A stretch of 64,000 nucleotides of DNA from Rotaria socialis (Eukaryota; Rotifera; Eurotatoria; Philodinida; Philodinidae), in contig CAJNYU010000560.1 in NCBI GenBank assembly GCA_905331475.1, positions 62,001 through 126,000 of the forward strand, written 5' to 3'. The position numbers and the translations under genes were made by a program. The notes beneath the pieces were generated by a model that was not told where the DNA came from, did not search any database, and saw only the letters and a program-made list of their open reading frames with translations. This document shows, piece after piece, positions 22,401-34,240 of this stretch; position 1 is the first letter of the stretch; every line of letters begins with the position of its first letter.

Positions 22401-23992
22401 CTTGAATTTTTATAGATATGTTCTACATGGAATATAAAGAGCAAAATATGATAGGATCGGTAGCAGTGTATTTAATTCAATAGGAAACCATTCACTACAA
22501 AACAAAAAAGATACTTTTATTGATCGCAAATTAAAAAATAACTCATTCGAATGGAGAATTTTTATTTGCTTTGATAACATTATTAAAGGCAACAAGCGTC
22601 ATCCCATGGGACAATACATAAGGGTGAGATTGCAAATTTTGATAAATCGATGTATAAGTTCTTTTATGAAAATTTTCCTTTGATTTCAGTCATACAATAA
22701 TTACTAAATACTAAAAATGATCATGCATATTCATGACTATAGATGCCTGAAATCATGTCTATTTGTCATGCGACTCATGCTAATTTCGATATAGAAAAAA
22801 TTCTACCATAATCTAGCAGCAGTTGCAAAGTTCCGAGAAAATGTCACTTTTTCTACCCAAAGTCCCGCTGACAGGCACCGCCACTAGTAAGATCCTATGG
22901 CGAGACTTTAGGTTGAGGGTGAAGGACTTTTCACAGGATTGTAGGTAAAGTGGACTTTTTCTGGATCTTTGTCAGCCCTCTAATCTATTGGCATTACATC
23001 TGCAGCGATTTTTTAATATTCGATTTTTAATTGACGTAACTGATAACTAGCATTTTTCATTTAAGCAATCCTGCTTTCATTATGAGTTGATTGATAAGCA
23101 TATTAATGTAAAGCTAGAAAACAGCTTACTGTAATCTTTTGTTTCAGTTAGGGCAAACATTCCCTCTAAGATCTAGTTTTTACATCGCCATACGCGACAT
23201 ACGATGAGACGAGATCCACCAGTCATAGACAAAAGAAAAGAACATGTTCCATAATACTTAAGTCGTGTGACTCTCGTTATCTCATTGATCAATTTTTCTT
23301 CGTTGAATCGTACAATTTCTCGACTTGATCAACCTGAAATAGTAGTTCAGTTATGTACGAGGATCTTATTGGAATAATATATTACAAATATGTAGTATTT
23401 CAATGCGAAAAATATAGTGTTATGCTGCTTCGATGAGAAAAATTACATTCTCAATTCGATTAAATATTTACAACATGAATTCATTAAAATTCTGCAACTT
23501 TTCTATGCGTACTCAGAGAATCGACAGGCTTTCCAGAGTATATTAAAAAAAATAATAGTCTGACTGCCTAAACTTAGCCAAACTATAATAATTTATTTTT
23601 ACTAATTTATAGTGATTAAACTAAAACAATTGAATTCGCTGTACGAGTGAATAAGGTGACACTACGAAGAATTTCCCAGGCTTAATTTGAATAGTTTTAA
23701 GCATATTATACCATTTTTTTCTGAGTACCATATATATATATATATATATATATGTATTAGTAAAAACGTATTGGCCTATATAAATATTGTTTTTTTTCTT
23801 TTCATCATACCTTCCAACAAGAAATGATCCAGCTTCATCACCCATGGAATCAAATCTTTGTTGAGCACTTTGAGGAAAACCCGGATTTCCGAGTGCTGCT
23901 GAAGGTGTACCAGCGCCACTCGCTGCTGATGTTTGAGCACCGACTGCTGGTGATTCACCGGTTGGTGCTTGAGCGTTATCGTTTTTATCCAT
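19470..23992 (-). CDS. NAP1: nucleosome assembly protein 1 (NAP1-like histone chaperone)
   Basis: NAP1 binds H2A-H2B and shuttles it for nucleosome assembly. Eleven exons (23992-23811, 21958-21817, 21749-21678, 21615-21549, 20657-20584, 20521-20164, 20098-19947, 19880-19850, 19797-19756, 19704-19619, 19547-19470) sum to 1284 nt, 427 aa, in phase. The long dimerisation helix (VNALRNLQVEHHKIEASFFEEVHALE) is followed by GIPEFWLQVFKN, the core beta region (ITMQDDPQQKGFTIEFEF) and an acidic tail split over small exons. The extreme C-terminus is ECKQQ, identical to the CaaX-type end of vertebrate NAP1L1/L4. Between acidic tail and CaaX box lies a ~45-residue Gly/His-rich spacer not typical of NAP1. 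Intron 1 is 1.85 kb, very large for this window. Divergent from HAPSTR1. Confidence 0.95.
22830..22985. repeat. GC-richer palindromic island in NAP1 intron 1, possible MITE remnant
   Basis: Within the AT-rich intron, GCTGACA near 22867 is matched by TGTCAGC near 22972. The stretch between carries repeated AAAGTCC/GGACTTT motifs in both orientations. The boundaries are too degenerate to define a target duplication. Confidence 0.35.
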
Positions 23993-24524
23993 TCGATATT
24001 CTTCTGAAAAACTAATACTTAAAATATCAATGAAAACTTCCAAACCTACTTTTCTTTAAAGAAAAAGAGATTTAACACGCACACCGGGTTTTTAATCTAT
24101 AAAAACATTTATAAACATTTACAAACATATGAAAAATTCGTCAGAAATCAAAAAGACGAAAGATAATCGTTTGCTGCGCAATTCTTTGGATTTCTTCATT
24201 TATCTCCATTTCTAATTAGCCAATCAAACATTGATTGAGCAATTTATTTACAACTTTCCACCTATTTCCATTTTCTTTTCGAATCTTTTTCCTTATCATA
24301 ATAATAATTTTTTAAATCGATTTACTTTTGAAAAATCAATTTAAAAAAAAATAAACATTCTACTAGCGACCTCCAATATTCGATATGACAGTTAAACAAT
24401 GGATTCAGGAAAAAAATCACATTTGATCATCATTATTATTTTTTTTTATTTTTACTATTTATTTGATTGTTTATTATTTAACTCATATCTTTATTTTATT
24501 TTATTCAGATATAAAAAATTCTTA
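23993..24524. promoter_or_regulatory. divergent intergenic region (NAP1 / HAPSTR1)
   Basis: 532 bp between start codons. Pyrimidine tracts ending in AG near 24508 suggest a leader intron for HAPSTR1. No specific factor site is claimed. Confidence 0.35.
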
Positions 24525-25588
24525 ATGTCTAATTTTGGTGATTCCACCGATATTGGTGATTCTCCGGAACGTCCTGGAATTAATAGTGGTGCAAATTTAT
24601 CATCAGTAATTGATAGTGAAGAAACCGCTTTATCGAAATATGAACATGAATTGGAACGGATGATTAACGAAAGTTTAATTAATGGACAAGATTTATACAC
24701 ACAAAAATTATTTATTGCCTTTCAGAATGCTGCAAAAGCTGTAACAAAAATGTTTCGTGGTATGTAGAAATATCAATTATATTCTTTAGTTAGTTGCATC
24801 ATGTTTCTTTTTAATATTTAGAACGCTCCAATGGAACAGCTAATTGGAATACATTTCATGCAGCAGCGGGATCTGTGACGATGCTATACAAAGGTAAACA
24901 ATCGATTTAAACGAATACTTAATAAATATATATATATATATATATATACGTTGTTTTCATTTTCCCAATGTATAGAAAGTCTCGATGCATTAAAAGATAC
25001 CGTTCAATTGGGTATCATCAATGGTGAACAACGTAAAACAAAAGAATTACTATGTTGGGCACGTCGTAAACAACGACGTCATATACGTACTGAAGAAGTT
25101 TATGATTATTTGATTGGTCGACCACCATATCGTTTCGCTTCGCGACCATATAATCCTAACAGTTCATTAGCAGCAACCGAAATTGGTAGTACGAACAGTG
25201 GCACAACAAATAGCAGTAGTTTACGTCGACAAGAATCTACTACAGAATTAACAACAAGTCAAAATCAACCCGTTGTTGATGATTTACAAACATTTCGACA
25301 AGCACTTGTCATGCATGGTAAAGAACAAAAAAAAAAGTCGAGCTATCATTTTGTTTCGTTTTTGCTTTCTTTCTAGACATAGACAATGCTAATCGTAACG
25401 TTCATTCAAATTCATATCGCCATCAATCACCATCACCACCAACGTCAACAGCTCAACAACTCGAAAGTTTTGTTCGACAACAAGTTGCTGATCATTTAGC
25501 TCGAAAACGTGATTGGCATTCAGCAGATTTATTTACTGGTTCGAATTCATCGGATTTTCAAAAACCAAAACGTGGCCGACACATGTGA
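24525..25588 (+). CDS. HAPSTR1: HAPSTR1 (C16orf72/UPF0472) family protein
   Basis: HAPSTR1 is a small protein that partners the HUWE1 ubiquitin ligase and tunes stress responses in vertebrates; that role is known from the family, not shown here. Four exons (24525-24759, 24822-24893, 24976-25317, 25377-25588) give 861 nt, 286 aa, in phase. Diagnostic blocks are LFIAFQNAAKAVTKMFR, then AAAGSVTMLYKESLDALKDT with GIINGEQRKTKELLCWARRK, then RHIRTEEVYDYLIGRPP, and later DDLQTFRQALVMHG and the C-terminal LESFVRQQVADHLARKR with a basic KPKRGRHM end, probably nuclear-localising. A frame extends upstream to 24399, but a pyrimidine tract and AG at ~24508 suggest that part is a leader intron, so MSNFGDS is chosen as start. 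Confidence 0.88.
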
Positions 25589-28035
25589 GAAAAAAATATT
25601 TCTATTAAAACCATCCTATTTCTAATATTTCTTTTGTCTCGGCTGTATTTATTATTATTTTTTCGCGTTACGCGGGTATTTTTCTTTTTTCTTTTCATTT
25701 TGCTTATCATCCAAATATCCTTTTTTTTGTGCTTTCCTGGATTTTCTTTTCATGTACAGTTGTTTCATCCTGTTTGTTCTCTGTTTTTTTTCTTTTTTCT
25801 TTTGTTCTAACTATCTGGATGATATTGCTCAATTTAACTTAAAAGGTTTGGTTTCGTCATCGTTGTCGTCGTTTCCTACTACTATAACTGATCATGTTCT
25901 CTTTTTTTCGTCCCACTTTCAAAATAAACAACTACAGACAAATAGAAATACGAATATGAATTTATGTGATGAATAGAATAAAAGTACATCAATATTGATC
26001 TGTATTTTCTTTTTTCTTTGTTTATTTTGAACTTCAGACGTTCCTATTCGTTTGTTTTCAATTACTAAAAGCGAATCCATCTATAGCGTTTATAGATAGT
26101 GTGTAAACATAAATTTTTAAAAACAAATGTCGAAAGTGATTTATTTAGAAGATGAATTTTCTTTTCACAAAATTAATTAATATTCTAGAACACTATTTAT
26201 TTAAAATTCAAACTAAATCAATAGTTATTTTTATACCACAATTATACTATCTCGTATAATTTTATGGAAATAGTCAGAATAAAAATGCGAAAATAAATTT
26301 TGTTAATTCAACATTCTATGTAATCGAAAGTGACACGAAAAGGAGATAATTTCATATAGATCTTTCAATCTTTTTTGCGTGTAATGCAGGTCACACACGA
26401 GTAACGATAGCGTTTCTTAAAAACGTTAAGAAAATAATTATTTAGGCATTAAATTCAGTATGATGAAATCATACCTTTTGTTTTACTAAGCCTAATGACT
26501 CATTGGTGATGAGTCTGCCGTCTTTTGCAACACTTTTCAGTTGTCATATTTATGTTATGAGAATATTATCTGTTTTTAATCCATTAGGTTTTGATTAGTG
26601 ACTGATATCATAGATGTCTCCATACTGAATCGATAACGATCGATTCGAATGTTTGAATCATAAGTAGATAGACATTCAAATCTATACTAAAAATCTCATA
26701 TGCATTCATATTTCTGTCAATGGTTATCATTTTTAAATGGTATACATAAACTTGATGGGATCACCATTTTTGTAGAAAACAAAAGGTTTAGTAACTATGT
26801 CATTAATTGTTTTGTTTGTTGTTAGAAAAATTCAATAGATTATTTTTTACAATGTTCTGCATTCTCATTATGATTGTATTGTTTCACTCATAAATACATG
26901 CATAGCTTTAAAAACTGAATATTTTCAACGAATAATTTCGATTAGTAATTTTAGTGTTTCTGTTTTTTTTTCAAACAAAGGATGTAGATAACTTTATTCT
27001 ATTGGAAATAGTTGACAAGAAAGTCAATATCTCTTAGGATCATTAGGAGTATTATTTTGATGCAAAAAAAAACAATCACATATTTACACATATGGAAAGA
27101 TTTTGATTCATGAAAATTTGTCTCATTAGATGAAATAAATTACAAACATTGTTTTGTATTTTATAAGTGTAATGACATTATATGAACATGTAAATGTTAC
27201 TTTGATTACCAATTATTCATATTAAAGATAGATTGTTTTATTACTTGTATCAACGCTGTATTAAAGCACAGCGAATAAAATATTTTATTTTCATTCTATA
27301 TAATCAATGAATGTCGAAGATAAATAAAAGAAAATATCTTACATGATAAAATGATATCAAATAACATGGTGAAAGAAAAGAAAAAAGAGCATTGATTCTT
27401 TTTTTCTAAAGCATGCGTTTTTTTTTCTCGCTATTGTGTAAAGCAAATAAACGAGACTTTAATATTTGTTTGAATCCGATTGAGATATCGAATGATAGTC
27501 ATTCTTTAATAATGCAACATTTTAATTTCAATATCAGTTCTTTTTTTCAATAAACTGAAAATAGAAAATTTTGTTCAATTACTTTCGTTTGTACATATGT
27601 TAAGCAGATTGCAAGTTCATCTAAACCGAAGAGAAACGTAATTTAGTATTCATTATTTTTCTTTTTTTGAACTGAACGCATGTGTATTTGCTTTATAATT
27701 CGATAACAAAAATAAAAGCAATCGAAATCTATGAAATCATTTCTTATATGCTCGAAAATCAGATGTCATTTTGTTTTGCTCATTATTCTCTCGCTCAATT
27801 TTCACACACATTCACAAAAATGTTTCGTACAAACATACGAAAAAACAAACAAACAAACAAACCAATAAACAAAAACCATCATCGTCTGTCTACAAGGCAC
27901 GCTAAAAACATAAAAGAAAATGATTTTGGAATAATTATAAGAACGAACGACGCAAAAAACCGGGGTGGGACAGTTGCAGAAAAAAATCAAAAATAAACGA
28001 AAGCGCTATATTAAAAAAAAAGCCTCTTATCGATC
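25589..28035. other. intergenic, convergent genes
   Basis: About 2.4 kb between the HAPSTR1 stop and the TTLL stop. Pyrimidine-rich stretches follow the HAPSTR1 stop (probable 3' UTR), then AT-rich sequence with no recognisable gene, RNA or repeat. Confidence 0.5.
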
Positions 28036-31000
28036 TTATTTTGGTGTTGGTGAAGATGTTGATGATAACACAGTATCATTAGATGAAAGTTTAGTTAAAT
28101 GAAGCCGTTTGAATTGTTCAAGTGATGCCATATCGCATAGAGACTCTAATTTATTACTGGCTGATATGGATGAGCCGTTAACAGCTATTTCTTTTGTTGT
28201 TGAAGCAACATTTCCACCGTTTGAATTAGCATTGATAGGAAGACGAGTGATATTAGTACCGCAGGAAACCAAATAGAGACCGCCTGAATGAACAAAATAA
28301 AAATATCGTTATTAAATAGACAAAAATATCGTTAAGATCGATTAAATATATATAATCGAATATACTTACCAATTTTTATAGAATCATTGTAAAGTGTATG
28401 GGTGTATAGTATAAACAGAAAATCAGAAGAAGAAGAAGAAGAAGAGTTGGTGTATACATGCATGATCTATGTGTAGAATACGTGAAGTCCAATAGAAGAA
28501 GTTGGAATATTGTCCGAATATGTGTTGTAGATAGTTAAATGGAATACATTCATTTCTTTGATTTTTAACCCAACAGACCTGTCCGTGTTCGTGGCATTGT
28601 ATTTGCACTTTTAGTTCGTATTGATGAATCGATTGCTGAATTCGCTGCAGTCATGGATGTCTTAGGTAATAAATTTGTTGATAATTGTGGCATAGGATTT
28701 GTCGGTAGTAGTATTCGATTGATGCTATTACTATTACTAGTAGTATTGTTATATTGAAGATTATTTTCTGTTAAACGTAGTGCTTGTTGATAACGCCCGT
28801 TTCTTGAACTATTTTGTGAAAGTGTTGTTCCCTAGAATGAAGAAAAAACATGAGAAAATTCTAATCTTAGGTGTAAATTAAACGAGCATTTATATGGTTT
28901 TCATAAAAAAATATGTACATTTCGTGTTGATCGAGTCTCAAGTTTCGATTGCATTTGTTGCTGTTGATTACTAAAATATTGTTGAAACACTTGTGAAGAT
29001 ACTCCATTATTTGATGGATATCGATTAGCGTGTCCTTGGGGTAGTTTTGAAGCAGCATATTGAAGTAAAGAAAGGTTTTGTGATGAATCAGCAATATCAA
29101 TAGGTACCTAAAAGAAAAGAAATTATAAACAACGACTACATATATATCATCCGATCAATCAGTGAAATGATTTAGAGCGAGTGATGCTCATAATCAAACA
29201 AACAAAAAATGTCAAATCTATATATTTAAAGAGTTATTTCAAATTGGATTATATACTAATTTCATCTGAATATTTTATCAAAGATATAAACATCTACGAT
29301 AGCTCTGAAGTAAACAAGCACCTACACGAGCAATCACCAACGTTTACGATTTTAAAACATACTTGATAAAAAGGATTTTCTACGCTACCTCATTTGACTA
29401 TACAATAATACATATATAAAAATGAGCATGTATTTAATTTAGAATAGATTAAAAAATTTCATCAGAATATACTTTTAGAGTAAAAGTAGCGAACAAATAA
29501 GATTTTTTGACTTTTCATCGGTGACACTGCGGACGCTAGTAGCTTACAGTGATTGTATGCTGTAGGTAGTCAAGAATTATCATGCGTTCAGTTAAATGTC
29601 AAGAATTAGCTTTTAATGCCGTATGAGGCAACTATTCAAATATAGGTTTGACTTTTACGATCGTTTGATTTCAAAGAATCCATAAAGTATTTTTTATTTG
29701 CTTCAAATCTAATTACTGCAATATGTTGTTGTACGTTGGCTGGTGCATTCATATTAGTGTTCATGGGCACATTGGCCATAGTTCCTGGTGTACCAAATAG
29801 CAAACGATGACACATATCAATTACGCCTGTTTTAAGTAAAGAGTATAAGAATATTTTTTTTCCTTTTTGTTGTCTTACCCATTCCACGAATGAGTGTTTC
29901 TCGTTGTTTAAATAATGTCATTCGTTCAAATTCTTCATTTTCATCAATATCCAGCGGTTTCATTGATTCTCCATAAGTTTGAGCAGGTGAAATAGTTAAA
30001 TTAGCATTCTAAAAATGTGATAAATAAATTTCATTTTTATTATTCTCAATAATAGTTAGATTCTTGGACATTAAATACAGTAGGCAAAGAAAAAGAATAG
30101 CAACGAAGTATGGTGATATAGGTTTACCATTGACTGTCGATGAGAAAAAGCCAATGTCTATAAATTTTCTCCATATTAGTAAATTAGTCAAGAGATAGGG
30201 GAGAAAGAAGCAATGGCTCAATGAGAAAACGTGAACTCACGGCTGTAAGACGTTTCAATGGTGTTCGATTGAACGATGAAGTTCTTGATGGTTTAACAAT
30301 GGGTAGGGGTCGTCGTGTTGGACTTTCACCAGGAACTTCTCTTGAATTCTGATTAACTGTACCGGAAAGTGATTTTCGATTTTTAATTGCATTGAATTTA
30401 TCTTGTTTTCTTTGTAGTTCATCAATTTGTGCTCTATTAAATAGAAAATTCAACGATTCTTCTTCTTGTCTTTAATTTGTCTTTTTATATTTAAATCATT
30501 TACTTTGCTTGCTCAAGTCGAGCTTTTGAAGCAGCTGTCTCCGAATAGAGTGTTCCAGATTGTGTATAAAATCTATCGTATTTTTGTGCACTATCAGGAC
30601 CTGGATAAATTCGTCGATAATTTCCCATGTGTTGCTCTTCCCATTTTTCAATTTCTTTTTGCCATTGTTGAGCAAGATCTTCTTGTTCTTCACGATATTT
30701 ATTATCTTTCTTATTAATTTTTTGAAAAAGTCTTTCTTTGGCACGTCTCTTTTCTTCTTCAATAAATCGACGTTTATCTGCTGCTGGCATATTTAATAAA
30801 AGTAATGTATCATATATAAGAGCATCTTTTATTTCTCGGTCAAGTTTTGAATCTGTTGTAAAACTTGGAGAATGATTTACCTGGAAAATGAAATTATGTA
30901 TGTTTTAATTTTTTCGTTTCTTTTTTGTCAATTAGAAAAGATTTTTACTTCAAGGACATAGGGTTTCAATTTTCGATCAATTAATATATCAAATCCCAGA

Positions 31001-34000
31001 ATTTCAAAGCAAGCACTACCACGATAATGATTTGGAAAACAGGCGCGATAATTATGTTTGAGAACTGAATGTGCAGATATAAGAACTTTTATAACAACAT
31101 CATCAATATCCATCCATAATTTATTAATATCATAACCATGTTCGACTAACCATCGATTAATTGTTGTTATTCGACTGAAGAACAAAAACGGAGAAGAAAA
31201 TTTGTCTTTTGATCGCTTTTGAAAAAATCTTTTTTTTTCTTACCGTTTCGTCCCGGAATCTTCATCTCGGATAAAATCATCGGAACGTTTTTGAATAGCA
31301 TAATTAGTTAAATGCATAAAAATATCTTTCTATAAAAAATCAAAGTATAACTATGTATTTAAGTTGTATGCTAAATTAGAATTTAAACGTTCATATGGTA
31401 AAAACAATTTAAGTTTATGTAGAGTAATTTTTCACTTCAAAATATTATGATCTATTCAATCAGTTTTTTTTATAGAACCAACTAATTAATATTCCATGCA
31501 GTTTTGTCGAATAAAATAAATTTTATTTTGAGAAACAGCATTGATCATTAGCTTGTCAATAAGCCTATCATTATTAGTAATTTATTTTAAGAGATATTTG
31601 TTTGAATTATCGTTTTTCTAATACTTTATAGTAAAGAGTTTTTTTTTAATATCTATTGGAATAATGGTTAAAATCGACTCAGATGTCGTTTTTCTCGATG
31701 AGATAATAATTCATGCATTTATTTTCTATTTATCGACATAACTATTATGATGACAATTTTTCTGTCGTTATTTTCATTCGAGTTTTTTCTTAGTAGGGTA
31801 CAGAATCATGTCACCCAAGACATCACATTGGGTATTAGTTGCAGAAAAAAAGAGGGTGTATTTTAAATGTGACTTGAACAGGGCAGCATATATTCTGACA
31901 TACGAGTTATTTAAAAAATATGAAAGTCTTTGTTCTTTTTGTTATCATTAGTCGGAAAAACAATAAAAAACCTAGCCGATGAATGACGCTAGGAAGGATT
32001 AGAGTTTTTTTACTGCAAGTTAAAAATATAAAGAAAAAAAGCCTCGAAAAAATAATATAGAATGTGCAGCCGTACTTTTTCAATTTATTAATTTGTAAGA
32101 AACAGACTTTTACGTGTTTTGGAGTTCAGAAAAAGAAGTTGTTATTCTTTAAAATTGAGAAATTTGATTGAAAAATACGTTCACTATAATGAGCTTGAAA
32201 AATTTGCTACAACTCCAAAATATCATGAAGTATCTATAGAATGTCTCTTTATTCTTAATACTTTTACAGGGCTAATGCAAATCAGCATGAGCATTTTAAG
32301 TTTATATTACAGGTTTTCAAGGTAAAACTCATTATTCTCGACATAGAAACACTTCGCTCAACGACCAATTTTATATTTGAAATCGACATCTAGTGGTGTG
32401 CCATTGATTAATCTTCTTAGGAAAAAAGTCTCCGCTTATTCATAGAATACAGGTTCCCATAGAGATTTTTCATTAAAACAAAGTTTTTTGCAACTCTGAA
32501 AATGTTGATATTTTCGAGATGATAGAGTAATATTTAGCAGAAACAAGATGTTTCTACGCTAAAAACAAAATGAAGTAAACACCTAGCCAATGTAAAACTC
32601 CTGACTGTGGCTACGAAATTTTCTCTTACACAATTGGAATTTGATGGTTCTTCATATTGTTGTGTTGTAAAACGAGCAAGACCATCTCTATAAACGAATA
32701 TTCGAAATGGGTCACACGATGTAACAGCAACATAAACACGTAAGTCAAATTTGAATCCATCAAGTAAAAATGGCTAAAACAAAAAAAAACACGGATATGA
32801 CTGTCAAAAAGTCAATAAAATAATATTCTTACTCGATTCACATACACTTGTACAACAAAATTATCCGTTCTACAATTGAAAAACAATTTCTTTTTTAAAA
32901 ACATACGTCAACTTTGTTTTTAAATTTCTTACGGCTTGATATCTTTAGTTGGATTTTTTGTGATAAATATACCCCGACCTTGACACCCAACGTCTGGTTT
33001 TGATATGTAAGTTTTATATTTTTTCTCCGTGAAGTATTTAGCAAAATCGCTGTAACTATTATTTTTTAATAAAATAAATTAGATAAAACGATGGAATAAA
33101 AACAAGCAATTCATACTCAGCTGGAAGACACCAAGCTTTTGGATAAAAAGAATACTCTTTTGGAAACATTTTCATCATACGGCACATATTTCTTGTTAAA
33201 GAGTCTTTTCGACATATTTCACTCATACCAGGAAAATGATTTATTTTCTATTTAAATTTAAAAAAAGTCAAATATTTGAATCAATTAATTCCAAGAAATG
33301 AAACTATATTTTATCTTTCAAGCATCCATATCGATATCATGTCTAAATTTGTCAGTAGGCTGGAACGGAATATTATTTCGGGTCTCTCTCATATTAGAAT
33401 GTCTTGTATATTGTGAAATCTACAGAATTCAAGAAAATTAAGTATTGATTAATATTTTTAAGCTTCTAGATTCAAATTCCGCACGTCATTTGTTGTAATT
33501 CTTTCAGTAAGTTTTTTTTTCCATTGAATGCCGATCTACCCCCTCATCATAGAAAGTACGAAATTCTCATTGAATAACTATTAAATTACCAATTGTGGGA
33601 TAATGAGATAGATTATTAAATATTGAGACTGAATTAGATATATTCTAACCTGCCATTTTTTCATTTGTGCAACTCTTTCAATACCAACACTTGTATCTGT
33701 CCAATAGACATTCCAATCATCTTCATCAGCTACTTCACGAAAATTTAGTCGTTTTGCTGCTCGTCGTACACATTCATACTTGCACATGGATACACATATA
33801 TAATAAATTCTTCAAGATGTAAAAATAAACTTAAGTAAAATAGTTTTATTTTCAACAAACTTCTTTCGTTTTTTCTTTGTTGATAATTGTTTTCTATTAT
33901 CATGTTCATCATCAATGGTTCCTGATGCAGATGATTGGTTGGCTCTCGGTAATAATCGTCGGTCATCATCTGATTCGCCTGCCTCTTCTGTAAAAAAATT

Positions 34001-34240
34001 GCAACGACCATGCAATTTGATTTTTAAAGATAATGGAAGAAAAACGCCTGTCTTACCATAATAGTCAGGTAACGGTGCTTGATATTCAATAGTATCTTCA
34101 TCATCTTTTAATGATAATTCACTTGGTTTATTCGTTGCCGACTTGCCAACTATTGTTGATGGTGCATCATCGTCCGATGATGATACTCCACCACTTGATT
34201 CACTCGAAAAAACTCTACCTGGACGTCGTAATGTTGCCAT
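28036..34240 (-). CDS. TTLL6/TTLL13-type tubulin polyglutamylase
   Basis: TTLL6-class ligases add glutamate chains to tubulin, chiefly on cilia. Sixteen exons are traced from MATLRRPGRVF at 34240 to the stop at 28036. The N-terminus is acidic and Ser-rich with a KKKRKK patch. The TTL core follows: DDWNVYWTDTS, KINHFPGMSEICRKD, WCLPAE, KPDVGCQGRGIFI (ATP-binding), LLDGFKFDLRVYV, RIFVYRDGLARF, IFMHLTNYAIQK, SAHSVLKHNYRACFP, CFEILGFDILID, LEVNHSPSFTTDS, then RRIYPGPDS and SETAASKAR as in TTLL6. Exons through 29879 keep phase. The junction 29659/29107 does not (exon sum 2743 nt), so a small exon in 29108-29658 is missing from my model, or the protein ends at 29636. The last three exons form a Ser/Asn/Gln-rich tail. 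The E2/E3 junction near 33857/33778 is in phase but omits a short conserved strand and may be imprecise. Confidence 0.9.

Noticed and set aside
25752..25976. 74-aa plus-strand frame after HAPSTR1
   Set aside because: T-rich, with no homology; probable 3' UTR or spacer.
33320..33420. ~33-codon open stretch in a TTLL intron (minus strand)
   Set aside because: The flanking exons join in phase and match TTLL6 without it.
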